Shown: positions 23,730 to 35,404 of the stretch, piece by piece
Position numbering within the stretch: position 1 is the stretch's first letter
Layout of the letters: each line of letters begins with the position of its first letter
Source: Annona cherimola
Taxonomy: Eukaryota > Streptophyta > Magnoliopsida > Magnoliales > Annonaceae
NCBI GenBank assembly: GCA_030490835.1
Contig: CM059972.1
Coordinates: 49,827,452-49,891,451 of the forward strand
Direction: 5' to 3'
DNA: 64,000 bases
Translations under genes and position numbers: made by a program
The notes under the pieces: model-generated
Databases searched by the model: none
Seen by the model: only the letters and a program-made list of their open reading frames with translations
Told to the model about the DNA's origin: nothing

Positions 23730-26700
23730 TGTGAAACCCTGACCCACATAGGATTCATGTATATGCAATTGAATGATTCATGTATGATTTGATTGAATTA
23801 TGAATGAATTCTTTGCAATTTTGATAATTTATGGCAATTAGGTCAATGGTTATGAATGATGATTAAATCAATCATTATAAGTTGATATGGGTCAATATGA
23901 TTAAAGTAGCCTAATGAGGATTAAAAAGTATTAGTGTGTCATGAAAAATTAATTTAATTTCCATGATGTGATTAATGAAAATTAAGAGGCTAATTATAGA
24001 GTTAAGTTGGAAAATGTTAGAAAATTCACAACTTGACGCCTGTAAGGCGGATTAAGATGAAAATTGGAAGAAAAGCACATAATTTCATGCTTAACCTTAT
24101 GGAAAGGTTAGATTATGAAAATTGTGATGGAATTAGGGTGATAATTGATCATTTCCATCCAAATCCAAAGATGACTTCAAATGATCATAACTTGACGTAA
24201 AAAAGTCCGATTGAGACGAAATTTGAAATGGACGGTTAAAATTATGAGAATAATGATATGAAAGGATTCGATCAAGCTAATGATGATGGGATTATTCTTG
24301 CACGAAAATGGGTTTACATCTTTGACTTTTTGCACTCTTAAAGTAGCTTGCATTTATGTTAAAGTTAAAGTAATTAATTATATAATTAATGGAAAAAATG
24401 AGGTGTCAAAAGGAGGTAAATTTTAGGGTATTTTATGAATTTCCTAAAATGATAAAATTCATGAAAAATCCCCTGCATTAATGTTGGAATTAAGGAGCTA
24501 ATGGCTAGCTTAAGGGAGGTGTCATAGAATGGACGATCATGAGCTCCAAAAGGTGGATTTTTTTGATTTTTGATTTATAAAATCCACACCTAAGATAGTT
24601 AGGGAATTGAGGTTAATAAATGAGTAATTAAATAGATTAGAAAATTGTGGTCAAAGATGTCAAATCATGGCCATATGGACGTGATCATCAAGTGGACAGC
24701 AATGGAGCAAGGAAGAGAGGTGGACGTCCAAGGCTGATATTTTGGATTTTTGGATTTTTTTAATATTGCTAAATGGACCCCTAAGTAAGCTATTATCTAG
24801 GGTAATTAAATGTCCATTAATTAAAGCTGCATTTTGTGGAAAAAATGCAAAAAGGTTGCTGAAAGTGGACGTTAATGTGTTGACAGATTTGTGATCATCA
24901 ATGCTATGGATATTTGATGGATTTTACATGGATAATTATCAAATTCACTTGGAGCATATTATGCCATCTCATCAAAGGGGATAAACATGTATTTAATTAC
25001 CTCTAATTGATGTGGCAAGTGGGGCCCACAAAGTTGGAAAATCTAGCCCTACATAAGGGTGGATGTCCACATATGTATAAGGTGTTTGAGAAAAAAATTT
25101 CAAGGAGCAAAGCCCCCTAACTCCAGCAGATGTTCACGTCCATTTTCTAGCAAGAAAAGGGTGAGAAAAAGGAGAGAAAAAGAGAAAGAAAAAAGGGAAA
25201 GGAAGCAAGGGAAACAAGCTAAAGAAATTGAGTTCAAGTGTGATTCAATACAAGTAAGTTTCTCTTGAGTTTGAATCATTTAAATTTAGTTTTTCTACCT
25301 CAATTTATGAGTCATGAATATGATTCATAATGAACCCTTAAAGGATGATTAATGATGCCCTCGATTAGGGTATTGAATGAGAATTTAATGACAAGAATGA
25401 AATCAAGAGTTCAAGAGGAAGAAAATGGTGATTAGGGTTGCAATGGTTTGATAAACCTAGCTGAAATTTGTTTAAACTCATATGTGATGTTGATGTTTTA
25501 ATTTGTTATCATGATTATATTATGATTCATGATTTAATAGATTATATATGTTGATTTTGGCATAAGTTATGAATTTTAGAAAGGATGAGAATTAGGATTA
25601 CACACATGACCCGATTTCCATGTTTCTATGTTAAAAATGATACATGGATTAGTTTAAATGAATTATGGATGATTTAGAGGGCGAAATACTCTAAATCTAG
25701 GGTAATTTGGACGTTCAAAATGGTGTAGAAAAGATTGCCATAAATCTGATTTTTAAGGGCATACATAGGGACGTCCAAAGTGGTTCAAGAAGGGTACCCT
25801 ACATGCATGAGAAGATGCTATTTTGGAAGAAACTAATATATGGACTTTAAACATGTGATAATACCCTAAATTTGGGTTAATAAAAGTGAGATTAGTTGTT
25901 AAAATTTAGATATTAAAAATCTATTTTGATATAAGTATCAAAAGGGACATTGAAAGTGTATAAAACAGGTCCCAAAGTTGCTGTTTTGGAACCCTATGAT
26001 TAGTAGATTAAAATTTCCTAAAAATACACTAAGTGAAGTGTTAATTAAGGAGTTCAATCATGCTGAATTAGAAAGCAAGTTTCTGATTTAAAATTTTTTA
26101 AGAAACACATGATCTATGTGTTGTGAAATGAATATGTATGAAAAGATAGGCATGAGTAAATGATAAATGGTTTATATAAGTTGTTAAAATGAAAAAATGC
26201 ATGAAAATATGATGAAATGTGTGAATCATGTTGCTGATTTAGTAAATAATGATAATATCAAATTTTGAGATTAATATATGAGGTTTAGGACATCAACTAA
26301 GTGCTTAAGAATGAACACAATGTGTGAATTGTAAAAAATATGTGAAAGATGATAAGTGGGAGTAATAAACCTCCATATGGTGTCTAATGAATGACTAATA
26401 AATGTGTTATGATATATATATAAATGTTACCCTAAGTATGGGTGTTGAACATTTGGTGTAATGAATGGTATGATGCATAAGTATGCTGTATATGTACACC
26501 CGACTTGGAATTCAAGCGGGTTATGAACGTTAATGAAAATGGGTTGAAAAACTAAGTTGAATGTAAGCAAATAGAAATTTTATGAATGCTATGTCATTCT
26601 TATATGTATGGGCAAAGACAAAGAAAAGGTTGACCCGGAAAGCTCATATGACCAAGGTAAGCAAGCAAATTTCTAAATGATTTTTGTTTCTTAAATTATT

Positions 26701-27766
26701 CTAAAATAATTGCAAATGATATTCTAACTGCTTCTATTGGTTAAGAAAATGATATTTAAATTTATTTCTAAGATATTTAAGGATGGCCATTCCTTAGTTT
26801 AACACGTATTTGCTAATTGAGTTACATAACTGCTTTGTTAAATATTTATGAAAATACTGTCTTATGAATTAATGCAAGAAAAATCATGCTAACATGTCAA
26901 GAATGGTTCATGAGCACAAAACATGAGGTCCACCTGAAAGGTGTAAGCGGACCGATTGTCCCCCTTTGGTGTGGCCAAGTCGCTAATATAGGTTAAGGGC
27001 CGGCGGCACCTCCCTGAGATGGGAGAAGATGGAGACGGATGGTCGCCTAACTAGCTTCCATCCTATGATTTCATGATGCATTGCATTGCATTGTCATGAT
27101 ATACCCATGACGGGTATAAGGATCATGTTTTCATGACATACCCTCGAGAGGGTATAATGTTGCTTTCCAAGATGTTTTAAATGAAAAAGGTTTCTACTCC
27201 GTAGGTAGTTGATCACTTGTTAAGTATCTCCTACCATATGGAGAGAAATGCTTTTAAACAATATGCCTTAAAAATGAATTGCCTGAAAAATTAAACAGCT
27301 TGCTTATTGAGTTTACAACTCACATTTTATTTTCCAAACCCATAGACAGGTGAAAGATTGAAGAGAACAAAGGAGCAAAAATTGGAGCAAGGAGGAATGT
27401 AAAAACTTGATGAATTTAATATGTGCCGCTTATGGAAAATGGTTGTAAAATGACATGGTATTTGATGATCATATGTGATCTATTATATGACTTGTGTTTT
27501 ATGAACAAGTATTAATGGATGTTGAGCATGTTATGAATTTTTATGATTATATCTGATATAAAATGTATATATCAGGGCAAAGATGGCTTAAATGAACACT
27601 TGATAGAAAATAGCATAAAAATTAATGCTTAAGGAATAATGGTTAAATGGATAAATATCCATTAAATCTCGCTGTGTGACAGGGCAACAATCCTGATCAC
27701 GTTTACCAGTCAATAACGATCCCGGAGTAAGGCTAAGGATGTGACACTCGGGTTGGGGGCGCCATA
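23730..27766 (+). mobile_element. solo LTR 'C', giant-LTR gypsy family
   Basis: It begins TGTGAAACCCTGACCC and ends GGGGGCGCCATA, with the perfect 5-bp duplication AAAGC at 23725-23729 and 27767-27771. The last two bases are TA where its relatives have CA, a single change. Length 4.04 kb. There is no internal domain, so it is a solo LTR inside the Athila-like gag. The interior is closer to D and E than to A and B (for example CTTGACGCC.GTAAGGCGGATT), with the common tail CAGGGCAACAATCCTG. Confidence 0.9.
26657..27345 (+). other. intron-like module of LTR C
   Basis: Donor AAG|GTAAGCAAG at 26657. The 3' side has CAACTCACATTTTATTTTCC then AAACCCATAG (AG at 27344-27345), followed by ACAGGTGAAAG. 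Inside are the GC-rich core (GGCCGGCGGCACCTCCCTGA, about 26999) and the CTCCTACCATATGGAGAGAA block. Confidence 0.5.
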
Positions 27767-28245
27767 AAAGCCCACATTGATGCTCTATCGCAGCAAATTC
27801 AAAATTTATCAGTGTTTGCCAATGTCAATGCAGTTGGGTCTCTATCTTCATCATCTACTGAATATTGCATGTGGTGTGGCGAATTTGGCCACCTCAGCGA
27901 GCAGCGTGACTCTAATCAGGAGTCACTTGGGTTGGAGAAATCATCCGAACTTTTCATGGAGCAATCAAGCTACATCGCATCAAGCCAGACCATGCCACCC
28001 ACCAGGATTCTCACAACGACCACAACAACAGGCATCGCGTCCAGCTCTTTCCGCTCCACCACCAAAAGAAGAAAAGAAATCAAACCTGGAAGATATGTTC
28101 ATGCAGTTCATGCAATCACAAATCACCACAAATAAAAACTTGGAAGCACAGGTCGGTCAACTCACATTTCCAATCCATAGTTGCCCTCAAGGAGCATTGC
28201 CTGACAAAACTGAACGTAACCTAAAGAATGGAGGCAAGGAGTAAG
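27767..28245 (+). pseudogene. Athila-like gag, second part with zinc-knuckle remnant
   Basis: Right after solo LTR C the gag frame resumes (HIDALSQQIQNLSVFANV), then CMWCGEFGHLSEQ, a CCHC-type knuckle in which the last Cys position is lost, then a Gln/Pro-rich stretch and a frame change at about 27990 into PRPALSAPPPKEEKKSNLED and FMQSQITTNKNLEAQVGQL, typical of the gag C-terminus of this family. The frame closes at 28242-28244. Confidence 0.75.
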
Positions 28246-28399
28246 TTCAAGCCATCACTTTAAGAAGTGACAAGAAGCTGCATGTTAATACCCTTCCAAG
28301 GAAGACAATTACAACTGCAGCATTCCTCAATGAAAAGAGCTAGATGCTTCTCCTATCATTCAAAGACTGCCGTCGCCATTCCCCCAAAGGTTAAAGAAG

Positions 28400-28960
28400 C
28401 AAAAGAAGAATGACCAATTTAAGAAATTCCTAGAGGTGTTGAAACAATTACATATTAATATACCTCTAGTTAAGGTTCTTGAACAAACGCCAATTTATGC
28501 AAAATTTATGAAGGGCATCCTAACAAAGAAATGACGTTTGGTGAAGTTTGAAATGGTGGCGCTATCTCAGGAGTGCAATGCCATAGTACAGAGGAAGCTA
28601 CTGCCAAGGCTAAAGGATCCGAGGAGCTTTACCATACCTTGCACAATTAGAAATTATCATTTTGAAAAAGCTCTATGTGATCTAGGTGCAAGCATTAATC
28701 TAATGCCAAAATTAGTTTTTAGAAAGCTTGGTGCTAGCAAAGCAAGACTAACCACAATTACTCTCTAATTGGTAAACAGGAGCCTTACGTATCCCAAAGG
28801 CATCCTTTAAAATGTATTGGTCAAGGTCAATAGATTTATCTTCCCTGTAGATTTCATGGTTATGGATTATGAGGAGGATGCGAACATATCTATTATTTCT
28901 GGAAGACCATGTCTAGCTACTACAGAAGCTATCATTTATTCGAAGTAGGAAAATTAACTC
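28400..28960 (+). pseudogene. Athila-like aspartic protease region
   Basis: The strongest segment (28538-28768) reads QRKLLPRLKDPRSFTIPCTI and ALCDLGASINLMPKLVFRKL, the retropepsin core of Athila-type elements with D-L-G at the active site. It then continues past a stop at 28766-28768 into VNRFIFPVDFMVMDYEEDA and ISGRPCLATTEA to about 28950. The residues before 28538 (FKKFLEVLKQLHINIPLVKV, out of frame) match the linker before the protease. Stops and one frameshift make it non-functional. Confidence 0.85.
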
Positions 28961-30140
28961 AAAGTGTGGGTGATGAAACAGAAAGTTTTAGCATATATTA
29001 TGCTATGAATGATGATGATTCAAACTTACAATGTATGCTAATCAATGCAATTGATCAGCCCCAAGCTTGACAGGTAGTTTAAAGGCACACTTATTAGCAT
29101 GAGGGCAACCGATTGAGGACTTGCAGTTTCAAGTTAGTTTGGCCATGAATGTGCTACCTTCTTTTGATGAAAAGAAATTTCAACAGTTGAAAAATGAAAA
29201 TGATAAACAAAGCATAATGCAGGATGCAGTTGATAAATGTGTTGGGTTCGGGTAATCCAATCGTCACGTTGGGCTGACGATAAACTTAGCATTGAATAAG
29301 AGGCAACCCATTATCCTTTTTGATTTTTGTTCCAAGACATGCTTTGAAATTTTAACATATGTGTCTTGAAGCAAAGAAAAGATCATCTATTTTGAAAGCG
29401 TACAAGCCAAGGGAAGTTTAATGCTGCATTGGGTAAATTCTCATTAATTTGCTTGGTGATCTTCAACAAATGAGTTTAAAAATGAATCCCATCATCTTGG
29501 AGTTAGCCTATGTCCACAACAATTTAAATTCTTCTATTTCAAGTGAAATACCTCATAGATGAAGTGAAACGAGGAGTATGAAATCAAAGCAAGTCATCTA
29601 CTTTGCAAGGTTGCAATTTCAGTTTATATGTTCAAATACAGGGGCATATGATTTAAAAAGCAGTTTTTGATGAATGGTAATGGAATATTTAAAGCCTTTT
29701 GAAATTCAAGGGAAGTTTAAATTTTTGAGGTAGAAACGAATCCACAAGCCATTTTTTCCCTTTAGTTGGTGAAGGTCAACATCAATGTGCTCAAGTCATG
29801 AAAAGCAATTCAAGTTGTGACTGAATGGTGTAGAATGTAAAGATTGCAATCTTTATTGACTTTTAAGGAAGTCCATCTTAAGTGATGCAATTTGTCAACA
29901 TCATGATCTAGGTGACATTCAACCACATTTTCAAATCTTAAATGATCAATCCAAGGTGCGGTGAACATTGCAAGGTATGCTAATGCAATTCAACACAAAA
30001 AGGTTAAGGGTTTGGCTTCAGTTTGTGGAGCTCTAGCGTAAAATTCTGTTACAAATGGAATCAAGTAGTTTTGCAGTCAACAAGGTTGTGCCCCGGTGCC
30101 AAACTAGTGGCGCCTTGGCGATAATTCATGGATAACCTGA
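28961..30140 (+). other. decayed Athila interior without RT or integrase
   Basis: After the protease about 180 bases still read like the family, then frames break up. I find no RT, RNase H or integrase motif up to the promoter-like site at 30152. Either pol was deleted or this was a non-autonomous variant. Short stretches (for example near 29140-29170) are coding-like but unassignable. Confidence 0.55.
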
Positions 30141-30151
30141 CGCGAACGGAC

Positions 30152-30159
30152 TATAAAAT
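30152..30159 (+). promoter_or_regulatory. TATA-like site before a CT-rich leader
   Basis: CTATAAAATC, then AAAACTTAGGGTTTTTC and a 300-base CT-rich leader up to about 30500. The arrangement looks like an internal promoter and 5' leader for the downstream extra ORF (31112-31954). The role is inferred. Confidence 0.35.
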
Positions 30160-31111
30160 CAAAACTTAGGGTTTTTCAAATCCTAACCCCTCTCATCTAG
30201 CACCCCTTTCTCCTCCCCCTTCTAAAACCCTAAGAAAACCCTAGCCCCAAGTTCCCAAAACCTCCATTAATCCCTCCATTTTCTTCCCTTTTCTTCCCCA
30301 TCTTCTTCCCCCCCTCTACCTCTCCATTCCCTCTCTCATTTCCCCATTGAGTCTCCCATTTCTCTCTCAAATCTCCTTAAATTATAACTAATCTGAGTTT
30401 TTACCATCCCCTTTTTGTTTCCCCTTCCATTTCCTTCGTTTTCCCCCTCCATCCATCTGTTTTCCCCTTTTCTTTCTTCCCCCCTTCTCTTCTTCCCTTT
30501 CGGTCGGCCGTCCAAGTTTGCTGTCGGTTTCATTGGTGTCACGACACTGATTTCTTCATGCCGGAGTGCCAGCCATAGGACACGTGTGAGTTAAGTAGCT
30601 GGAAGCTAGACTTGTTCAAATCTTTTGGGGGCGACTTCTTTACATGAATTGAGAGTTTTTTCCAAGTGTAAAAAGCAGCTTGAATTGATTGAAATTATTA
30701 TGTTATGGATTGAGAAGATCAATGTTGTTTAACGAAGTCGTTATGCTTAAACATTGAATGATGTGAAAGTTGGAATATTTGTATCAGAAATGTGGGTTGT
30801 AAGGCTTGGTCGCTGTGATGGATCCATAATGATTGCCATTTTAGGGTTTGTTGATTTGGGGTTGCTTATGAGCATTTGCTTAGTGGAGTTGGCTTCTATT
30901 TATGCTTGTTTAACTTTGATGTGAAGGGGGTCTCTTTGCTTTGGAGTTAGAGATGAATTCGAAGGGATTGCAGTTCCATTGTTTGCGTTGTGAGGCTCTA
31001 CAACCAAGGGGCAGTGTGTTTGATATTGAAATTGCATTGCCACGCAGATTGAAGAATTGTTGTTGTTGTTTATTTTGATTAGAGTATATTATCCCTTTGA
31101 ATATACTTATA
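30160..31111 (+). other. CT-rich leader and non-coding stretch
   Basis: Pyrimidine-rich from 30178 to 30500, then ordinary AT-rich DNA with no recognised gene. The copia element also has a CT-rich leader before its extra ORF. Confidence 0.4.
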
Positions 31112-31954
31112 ATGGCTTCAACTTCCTTTAAGCATAAGAAAATGCATGAGCCTACTAAGTTTAACTTGGCTAGATTTGTCTCTTTATAAGATTTTAAGCA
31201 CTACAAAAGAGAGATCTTATACCAGAGAGGGATTAAATGTGGACTTATTATTAGATGATTTCATTAATTCTTTTTAAGAATCACCAAATATTGATTACCC
31301 TGATCAATATGAACAGTTTTTAGAAAGTGAAGAAAAGGACATCACTGAGATCACTAGGCTATTTTGTCAATACCCACTAGAGTGGAAGACAATGGGTGGG
31401 CAATGAATGTCTTTCAAGTGAAGTACTCTTGAATGTCATGGAAAAACATGGTTTTATTTCATTTAACCCAGATTGATGCCATCCACACATCTTATTGATG
31501 TCACATTGGATAGGGCGTTTCTCCTTCATGCGATGTATGCCAACATGTCTTTGGATTTGGGGACATTCTTGTTCAATTAGATCTATACTAATGCAAGGGC
31601 CGCTCGAGGGAGTTATTAGTTCCCATTAATGATCACAGTATTATGTAAACGAGTCAGAGTTAGATGGGCATCCACAGAAGAGGTCTTAAATTGCTAGACC
31701 ATTCTGAATGATCAATGTTTTTCATATGAGTAGCGAGAACGCACTGCTTCTGTCATTGCTTGAGGTCATTCACAGTCAGCTCCTTCACAGCCTTCACTCC
31801 CAACCCCATTTCAGCCTTAGGCATCCCAACCATCCTTCTCGCGTACTCTCCTTGCAGATATCAATGAATGGCTTACTAAAATGGAGAATTTGATGGCGGT
31901 GCAAGCAAGGTATTGTCATTAGACCAATCGTGCGACTGAAGCATATTTGAAGAG
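31112..31954 (+). pseudogene. extra ORF of the Athila-like element, plant transposon protein type
   Basis: From ATG 31112 the reading MASTSFKHKK, then KFNLARFVSL, is followed by a stop, then HYKREILYQRG. After further frame changes comes ECHGKTWFYFI, a stop, then PRLMPSTHLIDVTLDRAFLL, HAMYANMSLDLGTFL and LMITVLCKRVRVRW. This order (FVS..YKR..ILYQRG, then the histidine/leucine-rich core) fits the 'putative plant transposon protein' domain often found as an additional ORF in plant retroelements. It ends in a Ser/Pro-rich tail and is cut at 31959 by the copia element; a short continuation follows the element at 45930. Confidence 0.55.
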
Positions 31955-31959
31955 ATTAC

Positions 31960-33539
31960 CATTGGAAACAATTATTGAAATCAAAAGCAAAATATCCAAA
32001 GCATGTGTTTTGATGATTAACAACATAATTTGAGTAAAGTCTTAGCTACTAATATGTTTTGTACAATGTTTAAGGTTATAAAAGTGAAAAATACAAAATA
32101 GAACAGGTCGAGTCGCAACTCACGTCGACTCAGACATCGACTTGGGCCAAGTCGATTTCTCAAGTCGACTCCATCTCCGACTTCAATAGACGTCCTCTGT
32201 CCAGCGTTGAAATTAGGAGCAAGAATTCTCGAAGTCGCAGACGAAGTCGACTCCACTTGCGACTTGTGCGAAGTCGCAGACCAAGTCGACTCTAGTATCG
32301 ACTTCACATAACATTTTCCTTCCAGTGTTGAAATTAGAAAGCACAGCTGCCGAAGTCGCACATAAAGTCGACTCCACTTGCAACTTGGGTGAAGTCGCAG
32401 GCAAAGTCGACTCCAGCATCAACTTCAAATGGGCAGTGCAGATTTTCAGAATTTCAAGTCGAAGGCCAAGCCGACTTCAAGATAGACTTGAGTCAAATTC
32501 AAGATGAAGTCGACTCAAATTTTTCAACTTGAATATATGATGACCAATCCAAGTTTAAGCAAGCAAGAGACACTTCAACAAAGATCAAACTGACTTGGCG
32601 AAAGAAAGAAGCCAAGTCGCACCCGAAGTCAACTCCAAGATCGACTTGAAGACAAGTCTCAGACCAAGTCGACCCAGAGGACAGACTTGGAAACTGAAGA
32701 ACAGCTGAAGTCGCACACGAAGTCGACTCCACATGCGACTTGGAGGCGTAACGTTCGAATTTTTGAATGTTGGAACATTTATTACACGCTAACCAACTCT
32801 ATAACGTTCAAAATTCTCCCTCCTCTATATATAGACACTCAAGCAAACGTGGAAAGACACAAGATAGAGCTGAAAAAGAGGAAAGAAGTGCTACTAAGAG
32901 TTTCAATTCACTTTTCTCTACAATTAAGTGATCTATACACTTTCAAAAGAAGAACAAGCTTCAAAGTTGTTGTTTGCTTCAACGCAATACTATTCGTTGC
33001 TTCTACAGATTCTTCCTCGAGCTGAAACTTGCTACACAAATCAGTAAAGTGTAGATTTCTTCTATTTCATCTTGTTATTTGATTTTGGTGCTTGGTTTGA
33101 GTTTGGTATTTCAAACCAAGATATAGCAAGTAGGGTTGTGATTGGAGTGTAACTCATCACCTACTTGTGTTGCTTGTTATACATGCCCCCTAGAGCTAGA
33201 ATCTAGAAGAGAGCGGAGACTCTAGTTGTAAATGCCCCCTAGAGCTAGAATCTAGAAGAGAGCGGAGACTCTAGTTGTATTCGCGGAATACATAGTGGAA
33301 CCCAAGTCACAAGGGAGTGTGAGCTTGGAAGAGTGGAGTAGGGAAAGGTTGCCCGAACCACTATAAATCTTGTCTACTATTTTTTTTATTTTCGCTTTCA
33401 TTATCTTATTGCTTTCTATTTATTTCATTAAAGGGTTTTAAACTAAACCAGGGTAAAATCTCAAATTAGAGTTTTAAATTTTTAAATACTCAATTCACCC
33501 CTCCCCTCTTGGGTAATTGCCATCAACTCGAGACCAACA
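31960..33539 (+). repeat. 5' LTR of the copia element
   Basis: It aligns end to end with 44311-45929. The 3' LTR begins TGTTGGAAAC and both end CCAACA, a 6-base terminal inverted repeat; the 5' LTR begins CATTGGAAAC, so its first two bases have changed. It contains an array of AAGTCGACTCC-type motifs (about 32105-32740), a TATA box (CTATATATAGAC near 32826), and a tandem duplication of about 49 bases (33184-33280, ATGCCCCCTAGAGCTAGAAT). Confidence 0.93.
32105..32745 (+). repeat. GTCGAC palindrome array in the 5' LTR
   Basis: At least eight GTCGAC sites, mostly as GAAGTCGACTCCA, alternate with inverted half-sites (CGACTTG and AAGTCGCA) at spacings of about 35-120 bases, just upstream of the TATA box. 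The 3' LTR has the same array plus one extra unit of about 40 bases. A further cluster lies at 41778-41900 before the extra ORF. Confidence 0.85.
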
Positions 33540-33541
33540 AG

Positions 33542-33556
33542 TGGTATCAGAGCAGG
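33542..33556 (+). other. primer binding site, initiator tRNA-Met
   Basis: TGGTATCAGAGCAGG two bases after the 5' LTR. The first twelve bases are the usual complement of the plant initiator tRNA-Met 3' end. Confidence 0.85.
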
Positions 33557-33588
33557 TCTTTGAGTTTTACCAAAGAGATCTTTTTGAT

Positions 33589-35374
33589 ATGGCATCCCAA
33601 TCCACTTCTGTTCCCGCATTTACCGAAGGCCAATCGTTTACTAGGCCACCATTGTTTGATGGGAACAATTTTGGATATTGGAAGCTACGTATGAAACAAC
33701 TCATCATGGCTACAGATATGGACTCTTGGATTGCAATCCAAGACGGTGTGACTTTGCCTATTGATGAAAGAGCTTCCAAATGGACCGATGTGGAAGTGAA
33801 AATTGTAAAGAGCAATGCCAAGGCTATGAATTCATTATTTTGTGCTCTTACGGCTTCCGAATATGATAGAGTATCCTCTTGTTTAACTGTCAAAGAGATA
33901 TGGGATACACTAACATCCATCTATGAATGAACTTCTCAAGTCCAAGGGACAAGGAGAAATATTTTGATTGGAGAATTGGAAAACTTTAGAATGCTAGAAA
34001 CAGAAAATATTTCTGAAATATTTGCTAGATTTTTCAAGATTACTAATGCCTTGAAAGGGTTAGGAAAAGCAATTTCTGAATCTGAACAGGTCATGAAGAT
34101 TCTAAGGGCACTACCCGAATCATGGATTCCAAAAATGACGGCAATAGAAGAAGCCAAGGACCTAAACACATTGAAGTTGGAAGACCTTATTAACTCGTTA
34201 ATGTCACATGAGCTAATCAAGAAAAGAAACGAGGATCACCACAAAGGAAAAAGAGCCATCGCCTTGAAATCCGCACAAGACTCGGATGACACCACCTCAT
34301 CATCACAAAATGATGATGAAATTGCCTTACTTACAAAACGGTTTAGAAAATTTGTAAGGAAAGGTAGAAATTTCAGAAACTTTAAAGAAAGAATTTCTAA
34401 AGAGAAAAAGAAAGAATCAACAAAATGTTACCGGTGTGGTGGTTCGGGGCACATGCAAGCCCAATGCCTAACGCCCAAAGAAAATAAAGCAAAGGAGCAA
34501 AAAAAAGATCGAGGCGACAACAGAAAATTTCAAAGAAACAAAGGAAGAGGCATGTACGTAAATGAAGAGGAATCTACAACATGTAGCTCTTCAAGTGAAG
34601 AATGTGAAGCAGATTGTGCAAGAATTTGTTGCATAGCAAATTCCGACATATGTTTTGCAGCCACGGAAATCTTGGAGGATCAAGCTACTTCAACGAACTG
34701 CACAAGTAGTCAAGAGGTAACCTCCGAACAAAAATCTTTTTCAATTTTCTCTTCTACAAATGAATGCCTCAAATGTGCTGAATTAGAAGAACTTCAACAA
34801 GCCTATGATTCATTATATGAGGAAATAAAGAAATTAGGAAACAAGTTTACAATAAAGAAAAGACAATGTGATGCAGTAATAATTGTGAATGGTAAATTTG
34901 CTGAAAAGATAAATAAATTAAAAAGTGAAAAGAATATCTTGGAAATCGAGTTAGAGAAACTCAAAAGGGAAAATGAATCATTGAATGAATCGCTTGTCAA
35001 GTTTTCTAACTCAAACTTGTAAGAAAGGATTTGCGTATAATACATTTGAGCAAGAGAAATCTAATGCTCCGAGAAACAACGCCAAACCCATTTATACTAA
35101 ACCTAAGATAAATCAAGTAGTTTGGACCAAAAGACCAACCGAGGAACAAATTACCAAATGGCTTCCTGTTTCTAGACTTCCGGGAGCTTGTAAATTTTGC
35201 AACAAGTTAGGACACAAGGTTTATCAATGCAAATTGAGAAAATTGCAAAACCTTGATGCAAAATTGGTTTGGATGCCGAAAAGCATTGGATTTATGGCTT
35301 CAAAGGTAGACCAACATAGACTCCAAAGGATAACTAACCCAAATGGACCCATAAAATGGGTACCAAAAGGTTGA
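33589..35374 (+). pseudogene. copia gag, long form with coiled coil and two zinc knuckles
   Basis: Start ATG at 33589 (MASQSTSVPAFTEGQSFTRP), then PPLFDGNNFGYWKLRMK, the copia gag signature. An in-frame TGA at 33928-33930 interrupts it, and the same frame resumes (GELENFRMLETENISEIFAR). A CCHC knuckle CYRCGGSGHMQAQC is at 34426-34467. An acidic, Cys-rich linker and a predicted coiled coil follow (LKSEKNILEIELEKLKREN, about 34915-34970). The frame closes at 35022, and a frame one base off carries the rest, including a second knuckle CKFCNKLGHKVYQC (35189-35230) and the end IKWVPKG. So there is one nonsense change and one frameshift. Gag forms the virus-like particle in the cytoplasm. Confidence 0.85.
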
Positions 35375-35404
35375 GCTCCACTTGACTTAATTTTTGTAGG
35401 TTTG

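Noticed and set aside
25059..25268. Lys/Glu/Arg-rich open frame in LTR C
   Set aside because: It lies in a purine-rich leader. LTRs D and E have comparable frames at the same place that are not conserved as protein.
32105..32745. CRISPR-like spacing of GTCGAC repeats
   Set aside because: Repeats are short, palindromic and irregularly spaced inside a plant LTR. Not a CRISPR array.
33567..34220. Minus-strand frames over copia gag
   Set aside because: Shadows of the gag frame on the opposite strand.
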